Program-made: the position numbers and the translations under genes
The notes under the pieces: generated by a model
Told to the model about the DNA's origin: nothing
The model's input: the letters and a program-made list of their open reading frames with translations, nothing else
Database searches by the model: none
In this document: positions 32,972 through 42,360 of the stretch, piece after piece
Layout of the letters: each line of letters begins with the position of its first letter
Position numbering within the stretch: position 1 is the stretch's first letter
Origin: Chloroflexota bacterium
Lineage (GTDB): Bacteria; Chloroflexota; Anaerolineae; 4572-78; J111
DNA length: 59,910 nucleotides
Assembly: GCA_016860845.1 (NCBI GenBank)
Contig: BOKF01000049.1
Location: forward strand, 1-59,910
Direction: 5' to 3'

Positions 32972-33331
32972 CTAGCTCCACATCCGATTCAGGCCCCACA
33001 CGCGTGTTACCGGCATAACAAATAATATGCCGGTGTCCGGCTCGTCGAGTGCGCCGGTAATTTCCTCAGTGGTGGCCACCAGGGCGTCCATATCAAAACC
33101 ATCCGGCACAACGGCGAACAGGGTACGATGAGGCTCCTCGCGGCTGCGGAGCAGATCCTCCAATGAAGGAAAGAGGGGTAAATCATCCCGCAGGCCGCGC
33201 CGGCCCAGCTTATGCCTCAGGCCGGCGCTTTCGAGGATGGTCATCCCGGAGACGCCTAGCCCTAACCAGGCTGTCAGAACCTCCTCGGTTTTGGCGGGAT
33301 CATCCAGCACTAACACCACAAGTTCGGCCAT
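32972..33331 (-). CDS. Small PII-like protein
   Basis: A 119-aa protein with a ferredoxin-like alternation of strands and helices (ELVVLVLDDPAKTEEVLTAWLGLGVSGMTILESAGL, HRTLFAVVPDGFDMDALVATTEEITGAL, TGILFVMPVTRVWGL), resembling PII-like signalling proteins. The closing strand ILFVMPVTRV corresponds to the last strand of that fold. No conserved T-loop is identifiable. ATG at 33331 follows AAAGGAGG by 7 bases; the longer frame lacks such a site. It stands alone ahead of gpgS, 141 bases away. Ligand unknown. Confidence 0.6.
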   Translation of the reverse strand: MAELVVLVLDDPAKTEEVLTAWLGLGVSGMTILESAGLRHKLGRRGLRDDLPLFPSLEDLLRSREEPHRTLFAVVPDGFDMDALVATTEEITGALDEPDTGILFVMPVTRVWGLNRMWS

Positions 33332-33537
33332 TGCTGACCTCCTTTCTTTGGAACGCCAACCGCAGTATAGGTGGTGGGCCAAGTTGGCTATCTAAATATT
33401 GCCCAGAGTACCCTTTGGGCACCATTTTTTCTTTGAAACAAGGCTGCTGATATCCAAATTTCGACTATTTTGGTCAAATTTGGTGACTTTAGGCACGATA
33501 ATTGTGATCAAACTCGGCTTCGCTTTTTGAGCTATGG

Positions 33538-34836
33538 TCATGATGGCGTTTTCATCCATTCAAATAAAATAATGAACAGGATCGTGGCGACGATGCTGGT
33601 TGCCAACATAACCGGTATGCCAACTTTCAACCAGTCTCTCATCGAGATCGGCATACTGGTTCGCTCACTCAGGCTGATGACCACCACATTGGCCGTAGCC
33701 CCCAACGGCGTGCCGTTTCCACCAAAGCCAGCCCCCAGGGCTAAAGCCCACCACAGCGGCGACGCAGGCACCCCCACCGCCGCCAGGCGCTGAATGATCG
33801 GAACTGCCGCAATGGTGAAGGGAATATTATCCATGCCGGCCGACACGATGGCTGCCAGCCATAAGATCACCAGGCTGGCCAGCCACAGGTTATTTTGGGC
33901 CAGGCCAGTGATCCCGGCTGTCAACAGCGCTAACAGCCCGGAGGCCTCTAACCCACCGACCATCACAAATAATCCGGCAAAGAACAGCAACACACCCCAC
34001 TCCAGGTGGCTGAGGGTTTCTTCGACGTTAGTGCGGACCCACAAGAGGGCCAGGGCCGCACCGCCCATGGCAATTGTGGCCGGGAGCAAGTACAACTGGC
34101 TGTGGAAGAAGAACAAGACGATGACCAGCCCCAAAATGATCAACAGCTTGCGGGCGTTGGCTCGATTTTTGAGCGCCTCACGTTCGTCAAGCTTGAACAA
34201 CGCTTGAATATTTCGAGGCACTACGGCTAACTCTTTCCGGAACAGCCAGCGGAGAACCCCCAGCGCCGCTACCCAGGCAAACAGCACAATCGGCGCCAGG
34301 TGAGTCAAGAAGTCGTTGAAAGAGAAGCCAGCCGCCGAAGCGATAATCACATTCGGTGGGTCGCCGACCAGGGTCGCCACCCCGCTGATGTTGGAGAGCA
34401 GTGCTTCGGCCATTAGAAAAGGGGCCGGGTTGAGCCCCAAAATATCGGCAATCAGAAGGGTCACCGGGGCGATCAGGATAACCGTGGTAACATTGTCCAG
34501 AAACATTGACGCCAGGCTGGTGGTGGCTCCTAAAATAACCAATAGAAGCCATGGCTTCCCTCCGGACCATTTGCCAGCCAAGATGGCAATGTATTGGAAG
34601 TAACCGGTTTCTTCCAGCAGCCGAACCATGATCATCATCCCCAGCAGCAAGCCCAGCGTATTGAAGTCAATGGACCGAAGCGCTTCTTCCTGGGAATAAA
34701 ACTCCAATTCTGTACCGGCGATGATCATGAGGGCTGCCCCAATCCCAGCCGCAGTCGTCCGATGCACACGCTCGCTCAAGATCACGACCAGGGTTGTGGT
34801 GAAAATTATGCCGGCAACAATCTGGGGTGTGGTCAT
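33538..34836 (-). CDS. ArsB/NhaD-type anion or sodium/proton permease
   Basis: A 432-aa integral membrane protein with about 11-12 helices of the ion transporter superfamily. Family features are the duplicated half-repeats with SLASMFLDNVTTVILIAPVT and GMDNIPFTIAAVPII, plus LLSNISGVATLVGDPPNVIIASAAG and GGNGTPLGATANVVV. NhaD antiporters and ArsB-like permeases share this layout, and the sequence alone does not tell Na+/H+ exchange from anion export. Its start overlaps the CBS protein stop (TGATG), so both are translationally coupled. Confidence 0.8.
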   Translation of the reverse strand: MTTPQIVAGIIFTTTLVVILSERVHRTTAAGIGAALMIIAGTELEFYSQEEALRSIDFNTLGLLLGMMIMVRLLEETGYFQYIAILAGKWSGGKPWLLLVILGATTSLASMFLDNVTTVILIAPVTLLIADILGLNPAPFLMAEALLSNISGVATLVGDPPNVIIASAAGFSFNDFLTHLAPIVLFAWVAALGVLRWLFRKELAVVPRNIQALFKLDEREALKNRANARKLLIILGLVIVLFFFHSQLYLLPATIAMGGAALALLWVRTNVEETLSHLEWGVLLFFAGLFVMVGGLEASGLLALLTAGITGLAQNNLWLASLVILWLAAIVSAGMDNIPFTIAAVPIIQRLAAVGVPASPLWWALALGAGFGGNGTPLGATANVVVISLSERTSMPISMRDWLKVGIPVMLATSIVATILFIILFEWMKTPS

Positions 34837-35309
34837 CAGGACAAGCCTCTGACCTCAATCCATTTCTGTAAGAACGCGGCGCCGACATCTACGTGTGAGG
34901 CCAGCCCAACCAGCTTGCTTTCTTCATCAACAACCGGCAGGTCAATTAACTCGTGCCTGGTCATCGTCATCGTGGCGCGTAAGATCGACTCATCTGCCCC
35001 AACGAAAACAGGCGGTTCCATGAGCGTTTCAACGGCGATATTGTCTGCGTCCGAGACGTCTTTGGGCAGAAAATCTTCCAGCGCCCCAAAATCGTGGACA
35101 AAACGCAAGCTTTCGATCAGCTCAAAGTAGTTGGGAATAAAAATATCGAGGATGTCACTTAGCTTGACCACGCCGATGAGGACGTTAGCCCCATCAACAA
35201 CCGGTAGGGTGCCGATACGTTTCTCAATGATTAATTTAGCTGCTTCCAGGACCGTGGCTTGAGGTGAGATCGAAATGACGGCCTGTTTCATGATGTCACG
35301 AACTATCAT
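34836..35309 (-). CDS. CBS-domain pair protein
   Basis: A 157-aa protein with two CBS motifs: VRDIMKQAVISISPQATVLEAAKLIIEKRIGTLPVVD near the N-terminus, and VETLMEPPVFVGADESILRATMTMTRHELIDLPVVDEESKLVGLASHVDV at the C-terminus. CBS pairs bind adenine nucleotides and gate transporters or enzymes. Here the partner is probably the permease with which it is translationally coupled. GGAG lies 8 bases before ATG 35309. Confidence 0.85.
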   Translation of the reverse strand: MIVRDIMKQAVISISPQATVLEAAKLIIEKRIGTLPVVDGANVLIGVVKLSDILDIFIPNYFELIESLRFVHDFGALEDFLPKDVSDADNIAVETLMEPPVFVGADESILRATMTMTRHELIDLPVVDEESKLVGLASHVDVGAAFLQKWIEVRGLS

Positions 35310-35345
35310 CGTAGCTTCTCCTTTCCGCAAGCTGGCTGCGGTATA

Positions 35346-35555
35346 TCAATGCAGTAACAGGTACATAACCAGCAGTCCCAGAACAAAAGCAGCAAGCATC
35401 AGGCCTCCCCACATCATAACGGTATCACCCTCGTAAGAGAAGTTTGAAAAACGGCGGTAAATAAAGGCGGCGATGGGTTCGGAGAATACGCCGCCTATAA
35501 TCAACAGACCGATGGCGATAACTAAGGCTAATAGTATCACAGTCATTTGATCCAT
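35346..35555 (-). CDS. 2-TM miniprotein A
   Basis: A 69-aa membrane protein: helix 1 MTVILLALVIAIGLLIIGGV, a short loop FSEPIAAFIYRRFSNFSYEGDTV, helix 2 MMWGGLMLAAFVLGLLVMYL. It is a paralogue of the 70-aa protein at 56643-56855 (both have GG(V/L)FS-P, AFI-RR, NLS or NFS and AAF(V/I)LGLLVMY). The ATG at 35555 is chosen because the longer frame (TTG, 35630) would begin inside the promoter. It is first behind operator copy 3 and followed by the CBS and permease genes. No known family recognised. Confidence 0.75.
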   Translation of the reverse strand: MDQMTVILLALVIAIGLLIIGGVFSEPIAAFIYRRFSNFSYEGDTVMMWGGLMLAAFVLGLLVMYLLLH

Positions 35556-35619
35556 TAGACGGGCCTCGGCAACAGAGGCGGGAGATAAGAGCCTCGGCTG
35601 ATTTAGAGCCTTCACCTTG

Positions 35620-35685
35620 AGGATAACCAAAAATGACCGCGTTTACCTCAAGTACAGCTAAAGAAAACCTAAAGCTTTCCTAAAG
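35620..35685 (-). promoter_or_regulatory. Four-repeat PhoB-like operator and promoter, copy 3
   Basis: Minus strand 35685-35646: CTTTAGG, CTTTAGG, CTTTAGC, CTTGAGG at 11-bp period, then 20 bases and TATCCT (35625-35620). Drives the 2-TM miniprotein, CBS protein and permease. The third unit deviates most from the other copies (CTTTAGC instead of CTTGAGC), and the spacer after it is TGTA. Confidence 0.8.
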
Positions 35686-35745
35686 AAAAAGGATGTGTTG
35701 AATACATCAGGCCCCCCTGCGCCAACGCCATTCATTCTGGTTAAT

Positions 35746-37173
35746 TCAGGGCTGCCTCTGGATGACCTCTTTAACTTTGGGCAAGGTAAAAGTGAAGCAG
35801 GTGCCCCGGTCCAGCTCACTTTCAACCCAGATTTGCCCCCCGTGCGCCGTAACGATTTCGCGGCAAATAGCCAGGCCCAAGCCCATGCCCTGCTTTTCAG
35901 GCGGGCGCGACTCATTACCCCGATAGAACTGTTGGAAGAGGTAGGGCAGTTCCTCAGGGGCAATGCCTGCGCCCGTATCCATCACACGTACTCGCACGGC
36001 ATTGGCCTGCTCAAGGGCCTGCACCATGACCTGCCCTCCACGGGGCGTGAATTTGAGCGCATTATCCAGCAGATTGGTCAACACCTGAATTAAGCGATCC
36101 TCGTCCGCGTGAATCCGTGGCAGACTGCGCGGCATTTCGACAGACAAAGTAACGCCCAGGTGAGCGGCGATAGGCTCAAAATTGGCTGTGCTGGCTTGAA
36201 TGACCCGTTCGAGTGAAATGTCGGCTTGACGCAATTGCATGGGTCGAAGCACTTGCTGGTGCCGGCTATGCAGAGTATCAACCAGTCGTTCGAGCCGGGC
36301 CAATTCTTCTTCGATGCCGGTAAACAGGGCATCACGAATTTCGATATCGGCCTCGGTATCCTCGTGGAGGGTTTCCACCGCCGCCCGTATACCAGCCAGC
36401 GGACGGGTCAATTCGTGGGCAATCGCCGCCAGTTGGCGGGTGCGGGTTTGCTCGGCCTCTTCGAGCCGGGCGGCCATCTGGTTAAAACTCTGCGTCAAAA
36501 CGCCGATTTCGTCCTTGCGGCGAAGGGTCACACGCGCCTGATAATTCCCCCTGGCAATGTCCCGAACGCGCTCGGTCAATTCATGCAGAGGCCGGGCGAT
36601 GGTTGTCGCCAGGCCCAAACCCAGTCCCAGACCGAGTAGCACCGTCACCGCCATTCCCTCCAAGATGACCCGTTGCAACTGTCCAAAAGCCGAACGCATA
36701 TACGCAATCTCGTATGACACGCGCAACGCGCCGCTGGTAATGCCATCGTGCTGCACGGGCAACACCACGTAAGCCACTTCGGTGGTGAAGCCGGGGCCAA
36801 CCCCCTGAGCCGGCTCGCCTCGGAGCGCCTGGGCCACAGCGGTATCCCGGTATGGCTGCCCCAGGCGGCCTGCATCTTCCGCCCGGTTCGAGGCCAAAAC
36901 AGCGCCTTCATTCGACAACAGCACCACCCGCGCGTCGGTCAGGCTGGCCACTTCCGCCAGAAAGCGTTGCGCCGTCGAGCGGTTCTCGATCAATTCCGGC
37001 TGCCGTTGGATCTGTTCCAACAGCAGGCGAGCCTGAAAAGTTAGTTGTTGCAGCAGGGTTTGGGAGAAAAGCTCTTCCAGGGAATAAAAGAGATAGAGGC
37101 TGAGGAAGGGTACTAGCAGCAAGACAGGTAAAATGTTGCTCACGGCAAGCTTGACGCGCAGACTTGACTTCAT
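35746..37173 (-). CDS. HAMP-containing sensor histidine kinase
   Basis: A 475-aa kinase: membrane helix 1 (LPVLLLVPFLSLYLFYSL), extracytoplasmic sensor domain of about 130 residues (LEQIQRQPELIENRSTAQRF ... AYVVLPVQHDGITSGALRVSYE), membrane helix 2 (VILEGMAVTVLLGLGLGLGLATTIA), HAMP (RPLHELTERVRDIARGNYQARV), HisKA with His in AIAHELTRPLAGIRA, and HATPase (LTNLLDNALKFTPRGG, DTGAGIAPEEL, GMGLGLAICREI). No response regulator is adjacent, so it is an orphan; the OmpR-type regulator at 30911-31609 is the only one in the window. ATG 37173 follows GGAGTGAT. Confidence 0.85.
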   Translation of the reverse strand: MKSSLRVKLAVSNILPVLLLVPFLSLYLFYSLEELFSQTLLQQLTFQARLLLEQIQRQPELIENRSTAQRFLAEVASLTDARVVLLSNEGAVLASNRAEDAGRLGQPYRDTAVAQALRGEPAQGVGPGFTTEVAYVVLPVQHDGITSGALRVSYEIAYMRSAFGQLQRVILEGMAVTVLLGLGLGLGLATTIARPLHELTERVRDIARGNYQARVTLRRKDEIGVLTQSFNQMAARLEEAEQTRTRQLAAIAHELTRPLAGIRAAVETLHEDTEADIEIRDALFTGIEEELARLERLVDTLHSRHQQVLRPMQLRQADISLERVIQASTANFEPIAAHLGVTLSVEMPRSLPRIHADEDRLIQVLTNLLDNALKFTPRGGQVMVQALEQANAVRVRVMDTGAGIAPEELPYLFQQFYRGNESRPPEKQGMGLGLAICREIVTAHGGQIWVESELDRGTCFTFTLPKVKEVIQRQP

Positions 37174-37303
37174 ATCACTCCAACTCCTCGGCAATGAACT
37201 CCTAAGCCATCCCACGCATGATCCAGACCTGCCGCGGGTGACAGGACTCTACCCCCAAAATAAGCCAACAACCTCCTCAGCCGCAGGATGATGCGCCTGA
37301 ATT

Positions 37304-38010
37304 ATGGCTTATTTTAACCGGATTGTCACTTTTGATTATTTGATTGGGACAACGCTCACCACGGTGCTGGCTTTTGGCGCTTATCTCGTCGCCGAACGGC
37401 TCCACGTGAGCGGCGTGCTGGCCGTGGTCAGCGCCGGTATTGTCAACGGCAACATTGGCCCCAAGGGTATGTCACCAACCACCCGCATTGTGTTGTTCAA
37501 CTTTTGGGAATACCTGGCCTTTGTGGCGAACTCGTTGGTCTTTCTGCTGATCGGGTTGGAGGTAAACATCCCCCAAATTACAGCCTATCTGAAACCGATT
37601 GCAGTTGCGGTTCTGGCGGTGATAGCCAGCCGCGCCCTCGTGGTGTACGGCCTCACCTGGTTAGCTAATTTACCTGGGATGCCCCTGAGGAGTCAGGTGC
37701 CGTGGACCTATCAGCATGTGTTATTTTGGGGTGGCCTGCGCGGCGCTATTAGTCTGGCCGTGGCCTTGAGTCTAACGCCGGCACTCGCCTACCGCAACTT
37801 GTTACTGATTATGACTTTCGGGGTAGTGTTATTCACCCTGCTGGCCCAGGGAACTACGATGCAACTGCTGCTGCGTCGCCTGGGACTGATTCGACGGACC
37901 GAACCCGAACTTGAGTACGAGCGACGGCATGGCCGGTTGATGGCCGCCCGCGCCGCTCGTAACCGGCTGCAGCAGCTCCATCAGAGACAACTCCACAACT
38001 TGAGAGGAAT
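37304..38010 (+). pseudogene. Internal fragment of a CPA1 sodium/proton antiporter
   Basis: The frame 37304-38086 encodes the second half of an NhaP/CPA1 antiporter: TTLTTVLAFGAYLVAERLHVSGVLAVVSAGIV, NFWEYLAFVANSLVFLLIGLEV, LFWGGLRGAISLAVALSL and the tail RRTEPELEYERRHGRLMAARAARNRL. About 250 N-terminal residues are missing, and a TGA lies two codons before the ATG. The usual C-terminal tail is replaced after about 38010 by sequence antisense to the next gene. Both ends are therefore truncated. Not expected to transport. Confidence 0.75.
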
Positions 38011-38033
38011 AATCATCCAGACGACGCATCAAG

Positions 38034-39794
38034 CTAGAGCGGCCAGAAGAGCGGCACTAAAAATAGAACCACCAGGGTCAGGATGAGCGTCAACCCGAGA
38101 CCGGTCTTGATAAAATCACTAAACTTGTACTTACCCGGCCCATACACCAGGAGGCAGGCCGGTTCAAAGGGAGCGATAAAGGAGATCGAGGCGGCCAGCA
38201 TGATGGCGATGGCAAAGGTGCGCGGGTTCAGGCTCAAACGTTGGGCAGCACTGAGGGCCACCGGCAGCACTACCAGCGCCGCTGCGGCATTTGACATCGG
38301 CTGGGTCAATAAAATGGTCAGCCCAAAGAAACCGGCCATAACAGCCATTATCCCTAACGGTTCCAGCGCAGCAAGTAACCCCTGGGCCAGAAAAGCGGCT
38401 GCGCCGGTTTTTTCCATAGCGACGCCGAACGCCGTCATCCCCCCAATGAGGATGATGAGCCGCCAGTCAATAAAGGCATAGGCTTCTTCGACGGCCAGGC
38501 AGCCAAACAATAGGGTCAGCACCGCCGCGGTCAGGAAAGCAACAGACAACGGCAGCCAGCCCAGTCCGCCGAGCAGAAGGCCCCCCGCAAAAAAGGCCAC
38601 CACATATAATCCCTTTCGCCGGCGAGGGACCGTGGACTTCAATTCCTCCAATACCCAGAAATCCGGGTTGCGCCGCCAAAAGTCCAGGCGTTTCACCGTG
38701 CCCTGCACCAGCAGCAGGTCGCCCAACTGCAATCTGATCTGCCCAATTTGGTCGCGTAAGGCCTGGCCGTGACGATAAATAGCCAAGACGATCAAATTGT
38801 ACCGCTGCCGAAAGTTGGCTGTCTTGAGGGTATGGCCGATCAAATCAGACTGGGGTATAATGAGGGCTTCGGCAATTCTAATATCCCCACCCTGCAAATC
38901 TCGATCACCCAACTGCAAATCGGCTTTAATCTCGATCCCGGCTGTTTCCTTAACTCTAAGTAAGTCCGCCCACTTGCCCTCCACCAAAAGTACGTCTTCG
39001 GCCTGGATGGTGGAACGCGGATTGGGCATGAACCGATCCTGGCCCCGCAGTACGGCCAAAATCCGAAAGCCCAATTTGGCCAGGTCAGATTCAAAAACTT
39101 TCTGCCCAATCAGATGGGACCCCGGAACAATGATAATCTCGCTCAAGTACTCATGGATAGCGTAGGCTTCGGTCAGGTTTTTTTCCTGATGGTCTGGAAG
39201 CAAATGCTGCCCTATTACTACCATATAGACCATCCCCACGCCCACAAGGATCAGACCGATAGGGGTGAGTTCAAATAAGCCCAGCGGTGGCATGCCGTTT
39301 TGGGTAATATAGCCGCTGACGGCCACATTGGTCGAAGTGCCAATCAAGGTGCAGGCGCCGCCCAGCATCGAGGCATAGGCCAGCGGTAGCAACAATTTGG
39401 AGGGACTGACTTTAGCCTGCCGGGCCACGCCGATGACCGGCGTCATCAGCACCGCCGTGGTGGTCGTATTATTCATAAAGGCAGACAGGCCGGCCATCAG
39501 GGCCATAATGGTTAGCAGCAGGCGATTAACACCGCCTCCGGCCGTCAGGTAGAGACGGACGCCAACCGCGTCCATGATGCCCGTTTGCCGCAAGGCCCCG
39601 CTGATGATAAAAATGGAAACCAGGATAATGATGATATCGCTACTGAAGCCGGCAAACGCCTCTGACGGGGTGAGGATACCGGTCACCACCAAGCCGATGA
39701 GCAGCAGGGCGGTGATGACATCAACTGAGATAGTCTCTCGCGCAAACAAAACGATAGCCAGGGCTAACAAGCCCAAAACAATGGCAATCTGCAT
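38034..39794 (-). CDS. SLC13/DASS permease with two RCK_C domains
   Basis: A 586-aa permease. N-terminal membrane half (LSAFMNNTTTTAVLMTPVI, LACTLIGTSTNVAVSG-type hairpin motif GGACTLIGTSTNVAVSG), two cytoplasmic TrkA-C (RCK_C) domains (EIIIVPGSHLIGQKVFESDLAKLGFRILAVLR; EALIIPQSDLIGHTLKTANFRQRYNLIVLAIYR), and a C-terminal membrane half (LTQPMSNAAAALVVLPVAL). This is the known layout of SLC13-type anion transporters in which RCK_C domains may sense ligands. Substrate (sulfate, dicarboxylate, other) is unknown. It is followed upstream by a longer relative. Confidence 0.85.
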   Translation of the reverse strand: MQIAIVLGLLALAIVLFARETISVDVITALLLIGLVVTGILTPSEAFAGFSSDIIIILVSIFIISGALRQTGIMDAVGVRLYLTAGGGVNRLLLTIMALMAGLSAFMNNTTTTAVLMTPVIGVARQAKVSPSKLLLPLAYASMLGGACTLIGTSTNVAVSGYITQNGMPPLGLFELTPIGLILVGVGMVYMVVIGQHLLPDHQEKNLTEAYAIHEYLSEIIIVPGSHLIGQKVFESDLAKLGFRILAVLRGQDRFMPNPRSTIQAEDVLLVEGKWADLLRVKETAGIEIKADLQLGDRDLQGGDIRIAEALIIPQSDLIGHTLKTANFRQRYNLIVLAIYRHGQALRDQIGQIRLQLGDLLLVQGTVKRLDFWRRNPDFWVLEELKSTVPRRRKGLYVVAFFAGGLLLGGLGWLPLSVAFLTAAVLTLLFGCLAVEEAYAFIDWRLIILIGGMTAFGVAMEKTGAAAFLAQGLLAALEPLGIMAVMAGFFGLTILLTQPMSNAAAALVVLPVALSAAQRLSLNPRTFAIAIMLAASISFIAPFEPACLLVYGPGKYKFSDFIKTGLGLTLILTLVVLFLVPLFWPL

Positions 39795-39905
39795 AATCCT
39801 ATTATAACCCTTTTTGGGCCTTTAACGATCATTTTCCCCTGCCGGTCCAACTGGCAAACTCCGACCGGACAGAAATAAAAGCAAAGCCCGCCATCATATC
39901 CAGTC

Positions 39906-42254
39906 TCATGGAAAAAGCGGCCAAAACACGGGCAGCGCCAGTAACATCGTTACCAGCACAATTCCGGTCAGCGGTATACCAACCTTGAGATAGTCGCTAA
40001 AGCGATAACCGCCCGGCCCCATAATCAAAACGTTAGCCGGGTGGCCCACCGGACTCAGGAAGCTGGCCGAGGCGGATAAAGCCACCGTCATCATGAGCGC
40101 ATAGGGGGAAATTCCCAGGTCGTGGGCGGTGTTGAGAGCAATGGGGGCCAGCAGCACGGCTACGGCGGGATTGGGCATGATCTGGGTGATGAGGGTCGTC
40201 AAGATAAACAAGGCGGCGATTACGGCCAGGGGTCCAAACTGTCCCACCGTTAATACGACCCCTTCAGCAAGAAACCGGGCTGCACCGCTTTCTTCCATGG
40301 CAATGCCCAACGGCAGCATGCCGGCAATCAGAAAGACGGCTTTCCACTCGATGTACCGGTAGGCTTCCTCCATCGTCAGGCAGCCCAGCATAATCATTAA
40401 AGCGGCCCCGGCAATAGCGGCAATGTAAATAGGCAGCCAACCTAAGATAACCGGCAGTAAAACACCAGCCATCAACAGGCCGGCCAGCGGCGCTTTGTCC
40501 AGCCGGGGCGCTTCCTGGGCTTCCTCAACCAGCACCACAAAATCGGGCTCGTTGCCCAACACTTTCAGCTTTTCCCTGGGGCCGTAAAGCAGGAGCGCGT
40601 CACCCAGTTGCAAGGCCATTTCGCGCAGATTCGAGCGGTAGGCCCGGCCTTGACGCCAGATGGCCAGGACACTCAGCCCATACTTTTCCCGGAAGTGCAG
40701 TTCCCGTAAGGTTTGTCCGGCCAAAGTGGTGTGCGGCGAGAGAATGGTCTCCACCAGGCCGACCTGCTCAGACTCCAGTTGCTGAAAATCTAAGACAGTC
40801 GCTGGCTCGATCTCCAGACGCTGGAGGGCATGCAAGGTTAACAGGTCTTCCTGTTTGCCCTCAACCAGGAGCACATCTCCAGCCAGCAATTGTTCCGTTG
40901 GGGCCGGGGCCAGCTGGGTAACGTCATTCCGAATAATGCCCAGCACGGTTAGGCCAAAAGCATCTCCCAGCCGGCTGTCCAGCAAAGTTTTACCGACCAG
41001 GGTTGAGTCGGAGGGGATACGTACACCCATCAGCCGCTCATGCAGGCGATACACCTCGGCCACCTTGGCCCTGGAAACCAGAAAGTCGGGATCCTCTTGC
41101 AGCCGGTCGAGTTGGGATCGTAGCCCCTGGACCAATAAAACATCGCCCAATTGCAGGGGGATACACTGTAGATTGGTTCGGCGAGGCACGTTTTCGCGCC
41201 AGATTGCCAGAACGTTCAACCCAAAACGGCGGCGAAAATCAAGTTGCTGGAGCGTTTGTCCCAACAACGGCGAGCGAGGCGATAAGCCTACCTCGGCCAC
41301 GTCTATTTCCGTTGAAACCAGGTGGTCAAGACTGAATTTGTCTTCCTCCACGACAAGGTTGCCCTGCTTCCGCAGTTCGTCCAGCAGGTCAAGTTTCCCT
41401 GCCACCAACAACCTATCGTTGGCTTTAAGCACAGTTTCCGGCTTCGGGACCAGATTGGTTTGACCATTGTGGATAATCGCAATCACATTCAAATTCAAGA
41501 TGCCACCCAAGCAGCTCTCGGCGAGGGTTTTGCCAGGCAATTCTGAGTTGGCCGGGAGTTGGATCACAAACAGACGCTCACGCAAATCATAAATCTTTTC
41601 CAGGTCGGCCGGGCCTGGGCGGGTAAACTCTCGGGCCACATCCCGATTCGGCAACAGGTGACGCCCCACCAGGGTCATAAAGGCTATCCCGACGAGCATG
41701 ACCGTCAGCCCAAGGGGGGTGTAGTCAAACAGCCGGAAGGGACGTAGATGGTAGTCCCGCAGGGCGTCGCTCACCAAAATATTGGGCGGAGTCCCGATGA
41801 GGGTCGTCAGGCCCCCCAACAAGGCTCCAAAGGCGAGTGGTATTAGCAACTTTGAGGGTGGGCGGCCCATACGGCGGGCAATGTCCATCACTACCGGCAG
41901 CAGTAAGGCGGCAACGCCAACGTTGTTCATGAAGGCCGACATGACCCCTGCAGTCAGCATAATGACAAGTGTCAAGCGGACTTCTCCCTGACCCGCCAGG
42001 TACAAGACCTGGCGGCCGATCATGCCAGCTACGCCGGTTCGGGCCAAGCCCCCACTGAGGATGAAAACCGTCCAAACGGTAATCACTGCCGGGCTGCTAA
42101 AGCCTGACACCGCCTCAGCAGGGGAAACCAGACCGGTCAGGGCCAGGCTGACCAGGACCAACAAAGCCACCAGGTCAACGCGGAGTCCTTCGGTCACAAA
42201 GAGGAAAGCAGTCAAGCCTAGAATGATCAAAACCAGAGCAATCTGCATCGTCAC
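39906..42254 (-). CDS. SLC13/DASS permease with four RCK_C domains
   Basis: A 782-aa paralogue of 38034-39794. Membrane half 1 has MSAFMNNVGVAALLLPVVMD and GGLTTLIGTPPNILVSD. Four RCK_C domains lie at about 210-290, 300-390, 395-480 and 485-575; each has the pattern LxGKTL or LxGQTL ... LNVLAI or LTVLGI ... GDxLLVxG. Membrane half 2 has TTLITQIMPNPAVAVLLAPIAL and SASASFLSPVGHPANVLIMGPGGYRF. The doubling of regulatory domains relative to its neighbour suggests internal duplication. GTG at 42254 lies 8 bases after AAGGA; ATG at 42248 is an alternative start. Confidence 0.85.
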   Translation of the reverse strand: MTMQIALVLIILGLTAFLFVTEGLRVDLVALLVLVSLALTGLVSPAEAVSGFSSPAVITVWTVFILSGGLARTGVAGMIGRQVLYLAGQGEVRLTLVIMLTAGVMSAFMNNVGVAALLLPVVMDIARRMGRPPSKLLIPLAFGALLGGLTTLIGTPPNILVSDALRDYHLRPFRLFDYTPLGLTVMLVGIAFMTLVGRHLLPNRDVAREFTRPGPADLEKIYDLRERLFVIQLPANSELPGKTLAESCLGGILNLNVIAIIHNGQTNLVPKPETVLKANDRLLVAGKLDLLDELRKQGNLVVEEDKFSLDHLVSTEIDVAEVGLSPRSPLLGQTLQQLDFRRRFGLNVLAIWRENVPRRTNLQCIPLQLGDVLLVQGLRSQLDRLQEDPDFLVSRAKVAEVYRLHERLMGVRIPSDSTLVGKTLLDSRLGDAFGLTVLGIIRNDVTQLAPAPTEQLLAGDVLLVEGKQEDLLTLHALQRLEIEPATVLDFQQLESEQVGLVETILSPHTTLAGQTLRELHFREKYGLSVLAIWRQGRAYRSNLREMALQLGDALLLYGPREKLKVLGNEPDFVVLVEEAQEAPRLDKAPLAGLLMAGVLLPVILGWLPIYIAAIAGAALMIMLGCLTMEEAYRYIEWKAVFLIAGMLPLGIAMEESGAARFLAEGVVLTVGQFGPLAVIAALFILTTLITQIMPNPAVAVLLAPIALNTAHDLGISPYALMMTVALSASASFLSPVGHPANVLIMGPGGYRFSDYLKVGIPLTGIVLVTMLLALPVFWPLFP

Positions 42255-42360
42255 GGGTAGAATCCTTACTCACTCTATCAAAGTCCTCCGGGCAAGGTGT
42301 GACAGGTAAAGTCTGTCTTTTGTGTATACAATTGCTTTCACAAGTATTCTTCCAAGGTTG

